Source: Clostridium sp. CAG:594
Lineage (GTDB): Bacteria > Bacillota_I > Bacilli_A > RF39 > UBA660
DNA length: 42,067 nt
Direction of reading: 5' to 3'
Assembly: GCA_000434835.1 (NCBI GenBank)
Contig: FR881465.1
Location: 4,973 to 47,039, forward strand
The translations under genes were made by a program, and so were the position numbers. Of the stretch, positions 8,887-17,837 are shown one piece after another. The number at the start of each line of letters is the position of its first letter. The first letter of the stretch is position 1. The notes below the pieces were generated by a model, which saw only the letters and a program-made list of their open reading frames with translations, did not search any database and had not been told where the DNA came from.

Positions 8887-9609
8887 TTACCTTATAAAAT
8901 TATTTATTATGTTTATTGTTTGATTAAGTCTTTCTAAGTATGCATAATGCGTACAACCCTCATACAAGATAAGACCACAATCAGGTATTAATCTTTCGTA
9001 TTCTTTTGTATCTTCTTCTGGAACTTCACTATCCATATTTCCATAAATCAAAATTACCGGAGCCTTTATTTTTTTAGCATCTTCTGATAAATCTTCATTA
9101 ACGGTCTTAACTAAAACGTCTTTCATAATAGGACTTGCTGCCCTATAATCTCTTGAACCTATATGATTTTTAGCCCAACCTTCTAAGTTTTTTATAACCG
9201 GAACTTTTTTTAATGATTTTAAAATCTTTGTTTTAAGACCTTTCTTGTCGTGTCCTCTAAGTGCCGGAGAAAGAAGTATTACTTTTTTAACATCATTTCT
9301 AGAAGCAAACTTAACTGATACTCTACCACCAAATGAATGTCCTATTAATATTGGATTTTTAACCTTTAACTTTTTTAATAATTCTTCTATTAAAATGGTG
9401 TAATCATTAACATCCATTACCCTTTTTGGTTCAGGACTTAACCCAAAGCCAGGAAAATCCACTATTATAATTCTATATTCATTCTTAAAAGGCTCTCCAA
9501 GCATTTGCATCATTTCTATGTTTTGTCCCCATCCATGAAGCAATACAATAGCGTCCTTCTTTTTATTTCCGTAATCTAAATAATTTACATATTGTCCATT
9601 TATATCCAA
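8887..9609 (-). CDS. Alpha/beta hydrolase
   Basis: A cytosolic alpha/beta-fold hydrolase of about 240 aa. Seen: the oxyanion strand VLLHGWGQN near residue 25, the nucleophile elbow GHSFGG near 92, an acid residue in GNMDSEVPEED near 193, and a late histidine in CTHYAYLE near 222. Together they make a full Ser-Asp-His triad. The substrate cannot be told. The start is probably TTG at 9609, placed 6 bases after AGGTG. The in-frame GTG at 9618 lies inside that ribosome site. It is the first gene of the operon with murF and ddl (13-base gap), so a link to envelope synthesis is possible but inferred. Confidence 0.75.
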   Translation of the reverse strand: MDINGQYVNYLDYGNKKKDAIVLLHGWGQNIEMMQMLGEPFKNEYRIIIVDFPGFGLSPEPKRVMDVNDYTILIEELLKKLKVKNPILIGHSFGGRVSVKFASRNDVKKVILLSPALRGHDKKGLKTKILKSLKKVPVIKNLEGWAKNHIGSRDYRAASPIMKDVLVKTVNEDLSEDAKKIKAPVILIYGNMDSEVPEEDTKEYERLIPDCGLILYEGCTHYAYLERLNQTINIINNFIR

Positions 9610-9671
9610 GTTAATCACCTATTCCTATTATGGTTAAATCTTCTTTACATATTATAACATTTTTATCATAA

Positions 9672-9706
9672 AAATAAAACAAAATAAGACTTATTTCTTA
9701 TTTTGT
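9672..9706 (-). terminator. Rho-independent terminator of the tandem membrane genes
   Basis: ACAAAATAAGA and TCTTATTTTGT form an 11-bp stem followed by TTTATTTTT on the minus strand. The hairpin begins inside the last codons of the upstream gene. Confidence 0.8.
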
Positions 9707-10215
9707 TTACTCTTATTTAGACCTCTTCTTATTACCTTCGTTATATCATTATGCTTCATTTCATCTTTAAGGCAGGCATCTAAATCTCCATTTGCAAGAG
9801 TGTAATATTTATAATATCCGTTTTCTTCCTTTTCATAAACATAATAATTATTATCATATTTATCAGAAAACTCAATTACTCCATCTGTATAAAGAATACC
9901 ATTATATAATGCATCATCATCTAAATCATATCCAAAAAGAATAAGTTCTTTAGTCACGTTATCAAGATTTTCTATGCTTTCTTTATAATCATCTTCATTA
10001 ATGTTAAACATCGTGTTACTTATTACTGTTATAATTCCAGATATACTAGATACTATAAAAGAAAACTTAAAAGACTTTTCATTACCAAATAAAATTTGAG
10101 AAAACAAAGCACAAGATAAAGTATAAGCTGATATATTTTTAGCCTCTCTTCTTTTATCTCCTATATATACTTCGTAAAAGTTATCTGATAATTTTCTATT
10201 ATTATATTTTTTCAT
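9691..10215 (-). CDS. Two-TM protein of unknown function, second of a tandem pair
   Basis: A 174-aa protein of unknown family. A short basic N-terminus (MKKYNNRK) is followed by two hydrophobic stretches (about 28-45 and 50-68). An acidic soluble domain comes next with many Tyr/Asp (YGILYTDGVIEF, YYVYEKEENGYYKYYTL), and a basic end with ITKVIRRGLNK. The start at 10215 is preferred over 10230 because it gives the same length and the same MKKY opening as the gene upstream, whose stop is one base away. Size, layout and C-terminal motif match that neighbour, so the two are probably diverged duplicates translated together. Confidence 0.5.
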   Translation of the reverse strand: MKKYNNRKLSDNFYEVYIGDKRREAKNISAYTLSCALFSQILFGNEKSFKFSFIVSSISGIITVISNTMFNINEDDYKESIENLDNVTKELILFGYDLDDDALYNGILYTDGVIEFSDKYDNNYYVYEKEENGYYKYYTLANGDLDACLKDEMKHNDITKVIRRGLNKSKQNKK

Positions 10216-10216
10216 A

Positions 10217-10741
10217 TTAATGTTTTCCATTTCTTCTAGTGTTATTTATTTTTTTCTTTCTAAGAATGCTTTTGTTAACTATGTCAGTTATATCTGAAAT
10301 ATTATTTTCATTATCACAATAATGATAAGCTACTCCATCATCATAACTTGTTTGAATAATATTATCACTCTCAGAAACCTTTATTAAGCTTACATTATCA
10401 TCTTCAATTATATCTAAATTTTCCACAAAACACATAGATATAAACATACCATTTTCAATAAAATTATTAGTTAACTCAAAAAGCTTTTTCTGATTAAAAT
10501 ATGATTTTATGCTTTTGATACTTACATATGTCATAGTGGAAAGAGCAAAGGCATATAAACCACTAATAACTTCATTAACATGCAACGCGTCAACATCTTT
10601 GCAAAACAGCGTAATTGTGCCTAACACTACATTTACTATCGGTATAATAAAAACGCCTTTAACAAATTTACTTGGTTTATAATTAGAACTTTTTATAGTA
10701 TTTGTTAGTGTATTATTTTTTATAAGTCTATATTTTTTCAT
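10217..10741 (-). CDS. Two-TM protein of unknown function, first of a tandem pair
   Basis: A 174-aa protein of unknown family. It opens MKKYRLIKNN, has two membrane segments (about 28-45 and 57-75), then a soluble acidic domain (NLDIIEDDNVSLIKV, YDDGVAYHYCDNENN), and ends in ITDIVNKSILRKKK. This is the same order of elements as in the gene immediately downstream. AAGGAATG about 8 bases before ATG is the ribosome site. It is transcribed with the downstream copy and closed by a strong terminator. No functional clue comes from the flanking hydrolase or leuS. Confidence 0.55.
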   Translation of the reverse strand: MKKYRLIKNNTLTNTIKSSNYKPSKFVKGVFIIPIVNVVLGTITLFCKDVDALHVNEVISGLYAFALSTMTYVSIKSIKSYFNQKKLFELTNNFIENGMFISMCFVENLDIIEDDNVSLIKVSESDNIIQTSYDDGVAYHYCDNENNISDITDIVNKSILRKKKINNTRRNGKH

Positions 10742-10822
10742 AACAATTTCATTCCTTTTTAACAGGTTTATATACTATCAAAAAGTCTTATCAAAGTCAA
10801 CAAATGTGCATATCTTATTTGT

Positions 10823-10847
10823 AAAAAAGAATAGCATAAGCTATCCT
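10823..10847 (-). terminator. Rho-independent terminator of leuS
   Basis: On the minus strand GATAGC-TTAT-GCTATTC is followed by six T, directly behind the leuS stop. Confidence 0.75.
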
Positions 10848-13261
10848 TTTACAACTACGTTAACTATTTTATTTTTTATAACTATAACTTTTACTATTTC
10901 TTTTCCTTCTGTATGTTTCTTAACATTATCATTACTTAATGCTTTTTCTTTTATAACATCTACAGTATCATCTATGTTAATTGTAATAGTTCCTCTTAAT
11001 TTACCATTAACTTGAACTGCTATATCAAACGTTTTAAGAGTAAGTTTATCTTCATCCCAAGTAGGCCATTTGCTTTCACATAATGGTTTATAACCCATCA
11101 TTTCGTTTAATTCTTCAGTTATATGAGGCGCTACCGGATTCATTAAAGTAAGTAATAATCTAAAGTCTTCTTTAGTTATAGAGTCCTTGGCATCATACTC
11201 ATTTGTTAAAATCATAAGAGATGAAACATAAGTGTTATAACCCATTCTTCCTAAGTCTGTTGTAACAGCTTTAATTGTTTTATTTTGAATAACTTCAAAG
11301 TCTTTTGTTAAGCCTTCTTTATCGTTTAACTTATCATATAATCTTATTACTTTATCAATAAATCTCTTACATCCTCTTAATGATTCAGTACTCCAAGGTG
11401 CATCTTGTCTATAATCTCCCATAAACATTTCATATACTCTTAAAGTATCTGCTCCATATTCACTTACAATATCATCCGGATTAATTACGTTACCCTTACT
11501 CTTAGACATTTTCTCACCATTAGAACCTAATACCATTCCGTGAGATACACGTGTCCAAATCATTTCCTTATGTGGTACTAATCCTATGTTATATAAGAAC
11601 TGTACCCAGAATCTAGCATAAAGTAAGTGTCTTGCAGTATGCTCCATACCACCATTATACCAATCTACTCTATTCCAGTATTTCATAGCATCCATTGATG
11701 CAAAAGCCTTATCATTATGTGGATCCATAAATCTTAGGAAATACCAAGAAGAACCTGCCCAGTTAGGCATAGTATCAGTTTCACGTTTTGCATCAGCTCC
11801 ACAACAAGGACATTTACAATTTACCCAGTCTGTTATTTTAGCAAGTGGACTTTCTCCATCATCAGTTGGTTCATATTCTGCAATATCAGGAAGTAATAAT
11901 GGTAAGTCTTTTTCATCCATTGGAACCCATCCACATTTGGGACAGTTAATCATTGGAATTGGTTCTCCCCAGAATCTTTGTCTAGAGAAAATCCAGTCTC
12001 TCATTTTATAGTTGTTTACCTTTCTTGCAATTCCCATATTTACTAACTTCTCAGTAATTTTAGGTTTTGCTTCTTCGACAGTAAGACCATCAAATTCACA
12101 AGAATTTATAAGTTTACAACCCTTGCCTAGGTAATCATTTTTTTCAAAAGCACAAAGAGTTGTATCACGTCCATCAATTACTTGAATCATTTCTATGTTA
12201 TGTTCTTTTGCATATTCAAAATCTCTTTGGTCATGAGTTGGAACAGCCATAACCGCACCAGTACCATAATTTCCTAATACAAAGTCTCCTAAATATACAG
12301 GAACTTTTTTACCATTAACTGGGTTTATAGCTTCAATACCTTTAACTAAACAACCACTCTTTCCTTTATTTAATTCGGTTCTATCCATATCAGATTTCAT
12401 AGAAGTTTCTTTAATATAAGCCTCTACTTCTTCTTTATTTTCAACTCTTGGCATTAATTCTTTTATTAATTTTCCATCTGGTGCAATTACAAAGAAAGTA
12501 ATACCATAAATAGTTTCTATACAAGTAGTAAAAATAGAAAACTTTCCACCACCTACTATATCTATATCAACTTCAACACCAGTTGATTTACCAATCCAGT
12601 TTATTTGACCTAGTTTTACTCTTTCAGCAAAGTTAGTATCATCAAGACCTTTAAGTAAGTCTTCAGCATAACTACTCATCTTAAGCATCCACTGACTCTT
12701 TTCTTTTTGAACTACCGCTGAACCACATCTTTCACATACTCCGCCTGCTGCATCTTCATTTGATAAAACAGTCTTACAATTAGGACACCAGTTAACAGGA
12801 ATAGTATCTTTATAAGCCATATTATGTTTATAAAATTGTAGGAATTGCCACTGTGTCCATTTATAATATTCAGGATCAGTTGTAGAAAACTCACGTGACC
12901 AGTCAAATGAAAAACCAAGTGTTTTCATTTGCGTTTTAAAAGTTTTTATGTTTTCCTTAACAGCTTCTTTAGGATGAATATGATTTTTTATTGCATATTG
13001 TTCTGCTGGTGCTCCAAAAGCATCCCATCCCATTGGATATAAAACGTTTTTGCCTTGCATTCTCTTCATTCTTGCAATTGCATCTTGCGCCGTGTAACTT
13101 CTTACATGTCCAACGTGTAATCCTGCTCCTGATGGATAAGGAAACTCAACTAATATGTAGTAAGGATCCTTTGTTTTATCGCCAGTTACAGCTTTAAAGC
13201 TATTATTATCTTCCCAGTATTTTTGCCACTTTTTTTCTATTTCTTTAAAATTATATTCCAT
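10841..13261 (-). CDS. leuS: Leucyl-tRNA synthetase
   Basis: Charges tRNA-Leu. At 806 aa it has normal bacterial length. Seen: the class I HIGH signature as HVGH in YPSGAGLHVGH (residues 43-53), the GWDAFG segment, two zinc-knuckle-like CxxC pairs (CPNC/CERC near 159-179 and CPKC/CKCPCC near 446-491), the editing domain between them, and the KMSKS loop as EKMSKSKGN (near 575). The C-terminal anticodon-binding and short terminal domains are complete. The ATG overlaps the stop of the upstream membrane gene by one base (TAATG), so the two are translationally coupled. Both lie downstream of a Leu T-box. Confidence 0.97.
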   Translation of the reverse strand: MEYNFKEIEKKWQKYWEDNNSFKAVTGDKTKDPYYILVEFPYPSGAGLHVGHVRSYTAQDAIARMKRMQGKNVLYPMGWDAFGAPAEQYAIKNHIHPKEAVKENIKTFKTQMKTLGFSFDWSREFSTTDPEYYKWTQWQFLQFYKHNMAYKDTIPVNWCPNCKTVLSNEDAAGGVCERCGSAVVQKEKSQWMLKMSSYAEDLLKGLDDTNFAERVKLGQINWIGKSTGVEVDIDIVGGGKFSIFTTCIETIYGITFFVIAPDGKLIKELMPRVENKEEVEAYIKETSMKSDMDRTELNKGKSGCLVKGIEAINPVNGKKVPVYLGDFVLGNYGTGAVMAVPTHDQRDFEYAKEHNIEMIQVIDGRDTTLCAFEKNDYLGKGCKLINSCEFDGLTVEEAKPKITEKLVNMGIARKVNNYKMRDWIFSRQRFWGEPIPMINCPKCGWVPMDEKDLPLLLPDIAEYEPTDDGESPLAKITDWVNCKCPCCGADAKRETDTMPNWAGSSWYFLRFMDPHNDKAFASMDAMKYWNRVDWYNGGMEHTARHLLYARFWVQFLYNIGLVPHKEMIWTRVSHGMVLGSNGEKMSKSKGNVINPDDIVSEYGADTLRVYEMFMGDYRQDAPWSTESLRGCKRFIDKVIRLYDKLNDKEGLTKDFEVIQNKTIKAVTTDLGRMGYNTYVSSLMILTNEYDAKDSITKEDFRLLLTLMNPVAPHITEELNEMMGYKPLCESKWPTWDEDKLTLKTFDIAVQVNGKLRGTITINIDDTVDVIKEKALSNDNVKKHTEGKEIVKVIVIKNKIVNVVVKG

Positions 13262-13617
13262 TATCTTTCACTCTCCTTTTTATAGTACATTGCAATTAAA
13301 TGATATACTCCTGCGAATAGCGGAAATACCAATATAAACGCTACTAATAATCTTATATATATGTTATCAATCATTTTCGTTGATGTAAAAAGTATTGCAA
13401 CTATTAATGAATCAAATAGCAAGAGGGTTTTACAAACTCTTTTATAGCCTAATTTTACAACATCAATATTATATTTAAAAACCAGGTATTTAATATTTGC
13501 AGGCATTTTATTTCTGTTATATTTCTTAATCTTTTTAAAAGAAAATAAATATGTACCAAAATAAACAATTAAAAATACTATTAAAAATTCTAACACTGTT
13601 TTAGCTACTTCTACCAT
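13261..13617 (-). CDS. Small membrane protein co-transcribed with leuS
   Basis: A 118-aa protein with three membrane segments (about 5-24, 62-79 and 85-108) separated by a basic loop (KKIKKYNRNKMPANIKYL). The family is not recognised. The start at 13617 has AGGGAGGC 6 bases upstream. A longer reading to 13644 would begin inside the T-box terminator and is rejected. It sits between the T-box and leuS with a one-base overlap to leuS, so its expression should rise when charged tRNA-Leu is scarce. Any functional link to leucylation is unknown. Confidence 0.7.
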   Translation of the reverse strand: MVEVAKTVLEFLIVFLIVYFGTYLFSFKKIKKYNRNKMPANIKYLVFKYNIDVVKLGYKRVCKTLLLFDSLIVAILFTSTKMIDNIYIRLLVAFILVFPLFAGVYHLIAMYYKKESER

Positions 13618-13632
13618 AATAAGCCTCCCTTT

Positions 13633-13664
13633 AAAAAAAATCATCCTTTAATAAAGGACGATTT
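13633..13664 (-). terminator. T-box-regulated terminator
   Basis: On the minus strand ATCGTCCTTT-ATT-AAAGGATGAT is followed by eight T, between the T-box motif and the first gene. It is the terminator half of the T-box switch. Confidence 0.85.
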
Positions 13665-13872
13665 AATAATTAATAACCGCGGTACCACCTTAATTTATAC
13701 TTAAATAAGTATACGCTTAAATTACCAGTAACGAGGTAAACCGTATTATATTACTCGTATTTCACATAATAACTCCGAAGCTAGTTCAGCAACTATTTCT
13801 TACCTATTTGCACCAACCATAAGTTCTCTTTAAAGAAATAAATAGCCTAATACTCTTCATCAACGCTTTAAC
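13641..13872 (-). promoter_or_regulatory. T-box riboswitch (Leu) controlling the leuS operon
   Basis: On the minus strand the conserved T-box sequence reads AAGGTGGTACCGCGG (13677-13691) and would pair with the free NCCA end of uncharged tRNA. Upstream are stem-I elements: AAAGAGAAC (AG-bulge type), GGTTGGTGCAAAT (distal GNUG loop) and the specifier region GAACTAGC. CTA at 13782-13784 is the likely specifier codon, a leucine codon that fits leuS downstream. The terminator hairpin follows. Known mechanism: uncharged tRNA stabilises the antiterminator and allows transcription. Confidence 0.92.
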
Positions 13873-13943
13873 ACTTAATAGTATATTATATTTTGTTTTT
13901 AAATTCAAGGCTTTAATGTTATAATTTTTATTGGTGAATGAAA

Positions 13944-15389
13944 ATGTTTAAGTATAGTTTAGATAATAAAATGTATCATACCCTTAATTATGAATTAACA
14001 AAAACTTTTAATACAAGGGTATTTAAAGTAAGTTTAAATGGTAACTTTTCTTGTCCTAATTTTAAAAATGGTTCGGGATGTATTTTTTGTTCTGCTAAAG
14101 GATCTGGAGATTTTGCTGGAGATAAAAACAAAAGCATAACAGAGCAATTTACCGAAGTTAAGGAAAAATTAAATAATAAATGGCCTGATACTAAATACAT
14201 TGCGTATTTTCAGGCTAATACAAATACTTATGCTCCTGTTTCTGTTTTAAAGAAAAAGTATGAAGAAGCATTAAAAATTCCTAACGTAGTTGGATTAAAT
14301 ATTGGAACAAGACCAGATGCAATAACAGATGAATGTTTAGAGTATCTAAAGGAACTAAATAAAAGAACGTATCTTACGGTAGAGCTTGGTCTTCAAAGTA
14401 TGCATGATAAAACTCTTAAATTAATAAACAGGGGTCACGATTTAAAATGTTTTGATGCCTGCGTAAAAAAGCTAAAGGAAAATAATATTAAAGTTGTAGT
14501 TCACATAATAAATGGTCTTCCTTACGAAACTTATAATATGATGATGGATACCGTAAGACACTTAAATAAATTAAAAATAGATGGAATTAAAATACATATG
14601 CTTCACGTACTTAAAAACACAGAGTTAGAAAAAATGTATAACAAAAATCATTTTCACATTCTAACAAAAGAAGAATACATAAAAATAGTATGTGATCAGA
14701 TAGAAGAACTAAATGATAACATAACTATTCACAGGTTAACCGGAGATGGTGCTAAAGATGATTTAGTAGCACCTATTTGGACTCTTAAAAAAGTATCAGT
14801 TTTAAATGACATAGATAAGGAACTTAAAAAACGTGGAACTTACCAAGGATTTAATAAGAGCATATTAAACAGAGTTAACTTAATATGTGAAAAATTTATA
14901 AAACCTGGTGATATAACGGTTGATGCTACTTGTGGCAATGGATTTGATACGTTAAGGCTATCTAAGTTATCTAAAAAGGTATTTGCTTTCGATATTCAAA
15001 AAGAAGCTATTAAAAGAACAAAAAAAATACTAGATGATAATAACGTATGTAACGTTACTTTAATAAATGATAGCAACGAAAATATAAGAAAAGACTTAAA
15101 AGAATATGATAAAAAAGTAAGTCTTATTATGTTTAATTTAGGATACTTACCTAATTTTAATAAAGATATTATGACAAATGCCAAAACCAGTTTAAAATCC
15201 ATTAAAGAAAGTATTAAAATGCTTAACAAAAAAGGAATTATACTAGTTACTTGTTATCCTCATAAAGAAGGTGTAAAAGAATCTAAAGCCATAATTAATT
15301 ATTTGAATAAAAATAATATTAACTACATTATATATAGAAATACAAATAATAAAAACGCACCATTTTTAATAGAAATAAGAAACGATTAA
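13944..15389 (+). CDS. mnmL/mnmM: YtqA-YtqB fusion: radical SAM protein plus methyltransferase (tRNA wobble uridine)
   Basis: A 481-aa two-domain protein. Residues 1-310 are a TIGR01212/YtqA-type radical SAM domain with the cluster cysteines C37-x8-C46-x2-C49, GTRPD near 117 and ELGLQS near 143. Residues 315-481 are a YtqB-type class I SAM methyltransferase with motif I DATCGNGFD (327-335), FDIQ, and a NLGYLP catalytic-type loop. In Bacillus and Streptococcus these are neighbouring single genes, recently named MnmL and MnmM, that act on cmnm5/nm5 at wobble uridine 34 of tRNA. A fusion implies direct hand-over between the two steps; that is inference. The start at 13944 has GGTGA 6 bases upstream; the ATG at 13938 abuts that site. 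Confidence 0.87.
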   Translation: MFKYSLDNKMYHTLNYELTKTFNTRVFKVSLNGNFSCPNFKNGSGCIFCSAKGSGDFAGDKNKSITEQFTEVKEKLNNKWPDTKYIAYFQANTNTYAPVSVLKKKYEEALKIPNVVGLNIGTRPDAITDECLEYLKELNKRTYLTVELGLQSMHDKTLKLINRGHDLKCFDACVKKLKENNIKVVVHIINGLPYETYNMMMDTVRHLNKLKIDGIKIHMLHVLKNTELEKMYNKNHFHILTKEEYIKIVCDQIEELNDNITIHRLTGDGAKDDLVAPIWTLKKVSVLNDIDKELKKRGTYQGFNKSILNRVNLICEKFIKPGDITVDATCGNGFDTLRLSKLSKKVFAFDIQKEAIKRTKKILDDNNVCNVTLINDSNENIRKDLKEYDKKVSLIMFNLGYLPNFNKDIMTNAKTSLKSIKESIKMLNKKGIILVTCYPHKEGVKESKAIINYLNKNNINYIIYRNTNNKNAPFLIEIRND

Positions 15390-15406
15390 AATTTCGTTTC
15401 TTATTT
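15374..15406 (+). terminator. Bidirectional terminator between convergent genes
   Basis: AATAAGAAACGA and TCGTTTCTTATT form a 12-bp stem followed by TTATT-type T-rich sequence on both strands. Confidence 0.7.
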
Positions 15407-15817
15407 TATTTCACACTCTAAATTGTTATCATTTATAAACGGTATTATATCTTCTTTATAAGCTAACAAACTAATAGAATCTACTTTAAAACCACTAGTT
15501 AATCTAGATTTGTTAAAGTAATCATCTTTTTGTTCATAAACACTATCTATACACCAATCAATAGAATCACAGTTAACTTTGATATTTTCCCTATCAGTAT
15601 ATATGTTATATATATAATAATCTTTGTCATATGTATAAAATAAATTTTTTAAATTATTACTATTTATTCCGTCTTTAAAATTTATTTTAACAGATATAGC
15701 TCCATCTCTATTTTTATCTAGATAAGATACAACATTACTTGTTTTATTATCTTTATTATTAAATAAAATGAGTACATAAACACCAATTAAAAACAACAAA
15801 AAAAGATACTTCTTCAT
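15401..15817 (-). CDS. Small anchored or secreted hypothetical protein
   Basis: A 138-aa protein. The start at 15817 has GGTGG 6 bases upstream and is preferred to 15835. It opens MKKYLFLLFLIGVYVLILF, a signal anchor or signal peptide. A charged outer domain follows, with Tyr/Asp-rich strands and two Cys (VNCDSIDWC) that could form a disulfide. Similarity to a known family is not recognised. It lies alone, 55 bases downstream of the coiled-coil gene's stop and convergent with the tRNA-modification fusion gene. Confidence 0.5.
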   Translation of the reverse strand: MKKYLFLLFLIGVYVLILFNNKDNKTSNVVSYLDKNRDGAISVKINFKDGINSNNLKNLFYTYDKDYYIYNIYTDRENIKVNCDSIDWCIDSVYEQKDDYFNKSRLTSGFKVDSISLLAYKEDIIPFINDNNLECEIK

Positions 15818-15872
15818 AATAAACCACCATTCCATTTTTATTATGTATGAAATATCTTTTTAAATACTTAAA

Positions 15873-17573
15873 TTACATGCTTTTATGAATTTCTTCTTCC
15901 ATTTTTGATTCTGTATTGCCAACATAAGTTCCAGAATTAGCATATGTTTTGTTATTTTTTAAATCATCTAAAATCTTATTTAATTCTCTATCATCTACTC
16001 TTTTAGGCTCAGAATGATCTCTTCTTTCATTTACATCATCTAAAATAGAAGTAATTTCTTTTTCTTTAGAAGAATTTCTTTTTTCATCTAAAGCTTTAAT
16101 CATATCTTCAACTTTTCTATTTGTCTTTTCATCGTCATCATCATTATTTTGATTATTATTAAATTTATTTAACCCTTCAACAGGAGGTCTATCACTTGTA
16201 TCATATGATCTATAATCAGCAGGAGATATTTTACCAGCCATGTGATATAGTTTATCACCTATATTATCACGAGCATCATAAACAAAATCTTCTACTCTTT
16301 CTTTAGCTTCACTAATGCGAGATATAATTTCATCTTTCTTCATGTTTGCAAAACTTACTATTTTATTTTTCAAACTTGCCTTCTTTTGGGCTGCATTACT
16401 TATTTTATTAAATAATTTTTGTTCACAAGAGGCTATTTTACTTACCGCATCATTACTATTTATTTTTAAAATGTTTACACCATCTAAGTTTTCCACAGTA
16501 AAATCAGCTTTTCTTAGTTTATTACTTCTTATTATGTTTTCTAGGAAATTATTAAATTTACTTTTTGGAAGATTTACAACATACCCATTAGCTGCTTTAT
16601 CAAGCATTTCTTTAGATATTACTATTTTGTTTACTTCTTTTAAATCTACATTACTTTTATTAATAATATTATCTAACTTTTCTTTAGAAACTCCTAAATC
16701 ATCTGACGCATTTAAAACCATTTCATTTTCTCTTCTTTGTTCTAAACGTTCTACTCTTTTTCTATCCATTTCAATTTCTTTTTGTTTTTCGATTAATTCT
16801 TGCTCTTTTTTATCAAGGTTATCATTCATGCTTTTTATTGAACTATAATTATCATCAAACTTAGAAAAATCATATGAGTTACTGTTTTCTTTAGGTTCTT
16901 CCTTTTTTTCTTCAGGTTTATCTTCTTTTGGCAATTCTACGTTTCTATTATTTACGATCTCATTAATTTTATCCATAGCAGAGTTTGCTATTTTTTCATA
17001 TTCATTTATATTAGAATTATCTAGCACTGGAGCTTCGAAAGGCTTTACGTCATTTATAGTATTAACACTGTTTATCTTTGTAATTAAATCTTTTGCAGAA
17101 TCAGAAATATTTTTTTCTTGTGCAAGTTCTATATCAATAAAATATTTTGGATCAACATTATTATTTATAAAGGCATTTTTAATCTTATCATATGATGATT
17201 TATACTTACCATCTTCTTTTATTTTTTTTGAAACTACTTCTGACATATTCTTATATAGTTCTTCATTTCCTAATTCAATAACTATATTTAAATACTTATT
17301 ATCACTTGTTAATTCATCAAATTTTTCTTCTATTTTTTCCTTAGTATAATACTTAGTTATCCATGGAGTGTAAGCTTTTTTATAAGTATTTATGTATTGA
17401 CCATAATTTTCTTTTACATAATCATAAAAAGTTGTAATTAAAGGAATATAATCCTTTATTTTCTTTGCAGCGTTAATTTTTTTCTGAGTTACATGAGCTA
17501 ATTTATTTAAAGAATTAGCATTTTTCTCTTCAGCATCATTAGCCTTTAATTCATTATAAAATTCTGTGTTCAT
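15873..17573 (-). CDS. Coiled-coil protein of unknown function
   Basis: A 566-aa soluble protein with no membrane segment. A helical N-terminal third (about 1-175) is followed by a disordered Glu/Lys/Pro-rich linker with EEKKEEPKE (near 220). Next comes a strong coiled coil (LDKKEQELIEKQKEIEMDRK, about 255-290). A folded middle (about 295-450) includes VSKIASCEQKLFNKISNAAQ and a basic amphipathic stretch. The acidic disordered tail is rich in Asn and Asp. It resembles a structural or scaffold protein but no family is recognised. The ribosome site is AGGAG. It starts 9 bases after the DUF1292 gene and shares its transcript. Confidence 0.6.
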   Translation of the reverse strand: MNTEFYNELKANDAEEKNANSLNKLAHVTQKKINAAKKIKDYIPLITTFYDYVKENYGQYINTYKKAYTPWITKYYTKEKIEEKFDELTSDNKYLNIVIELGNEELYKNMSEVVSKKIKEDGKYKSSYDKIKNAFINNNVDPKYFIDIELAQEKNISDSAKDLITKINSVNTINDVKPFEAPVLDNSNINEYEKIANSAMDKINEIVNNRNVELPKEDKPEEKKEEPKENSNSYDFSKFDDNYSSIKSMNDNLDKKEQELIEKQKEIEMDRKRVERLEQRRENEMVLNASDDLGVSKEKLDNIINKSNVDLKEVNKIVISKEMLDKAANGYVVNLPKSKFNNFLENIIRSNKLRKADFTVENLDGVNILKINSNDAVSKIASCEQKLFNKISNAAQKKASLKNKIVSFANMKKDEIISRISEAKERVEDFVYDARDNIGDKLYHMAGKISPADYRSYDTSDRPPVEGLNKFNNNQNNDDDDEKTNRKVEDMIKALDEKRNSSKEKEITSILDDVNERRDHSEPKRVDDRELNKILDDLKNNKTYANSGTYVGNTESKMEEEIHKSM

Positions 17574-17582
17574 AGTGATCTC

Positions 17583-17837
17583 CTATTCTTCGGATAATTC
17601 TTGAATTGCCTTTTGAATCATATCCCAGTCTTCTTTATCAGTTACTGCATCAAGCACATTAACTCCGTTTTCCTCTTTAATTAATGAAGCATAAATATCT
17701 ACACTTTCTGCCTTATCATCGAAAGTATATAGTAAAAATGATTTAGAATTATCAGGTTTCTTTAAAATAGTAATTACCTTTATTTCCATTTCCTTACCTT
17801 CTGGGTTTGTTATCTTAAGTGTTTCCAAGTCTTTCAT
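17583..17837 (-). CDS. DUF1292 family protein
   Basis: An 84-aa acidic protein with the compact layout of DUF1292 (YrzB-like): an N-terminal beta strand run (EMEIKVITIL), FLLYTFDD, then DIYASLIKEE and a helical end WDMIQKAIQEL. The function of the family is unknown. The start at 17837 has GGAAGGAGA 7 bases upstream. Longer readings to 17963 would run through an A/T-rich leader and are rejected. It is the first gene of a pair with the coiled-coil protein. The usual neighbours of this family in Bacillus (ruvX and ireB-like genes) are absent. Confidence 0.7.
   Translation of the reverse strand: MKDLETLKITNPEGKEMEIKVITILKKPDNSKSFLLYTFDDKAESVDIYASLIKEENGVNVLDAVTDKEDWDMIQKAIQELSEE

Noticed and set aside
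13618..13644. Longer N-terminus of the membrane gene ahead of leuS
   Set aside because: It would start in the T-box terminator T-run. The ATG at 13617 has a good AGGGAGG site.
16315..16848. Plus-strand open frame of 177 codons inside the coiled-coil gene
   Set aside because: It is antisense to a convincing gene, has no ribosome site, and its hydrophobic content is typical of the reverse of a Lys/Glu-rich coding strand.
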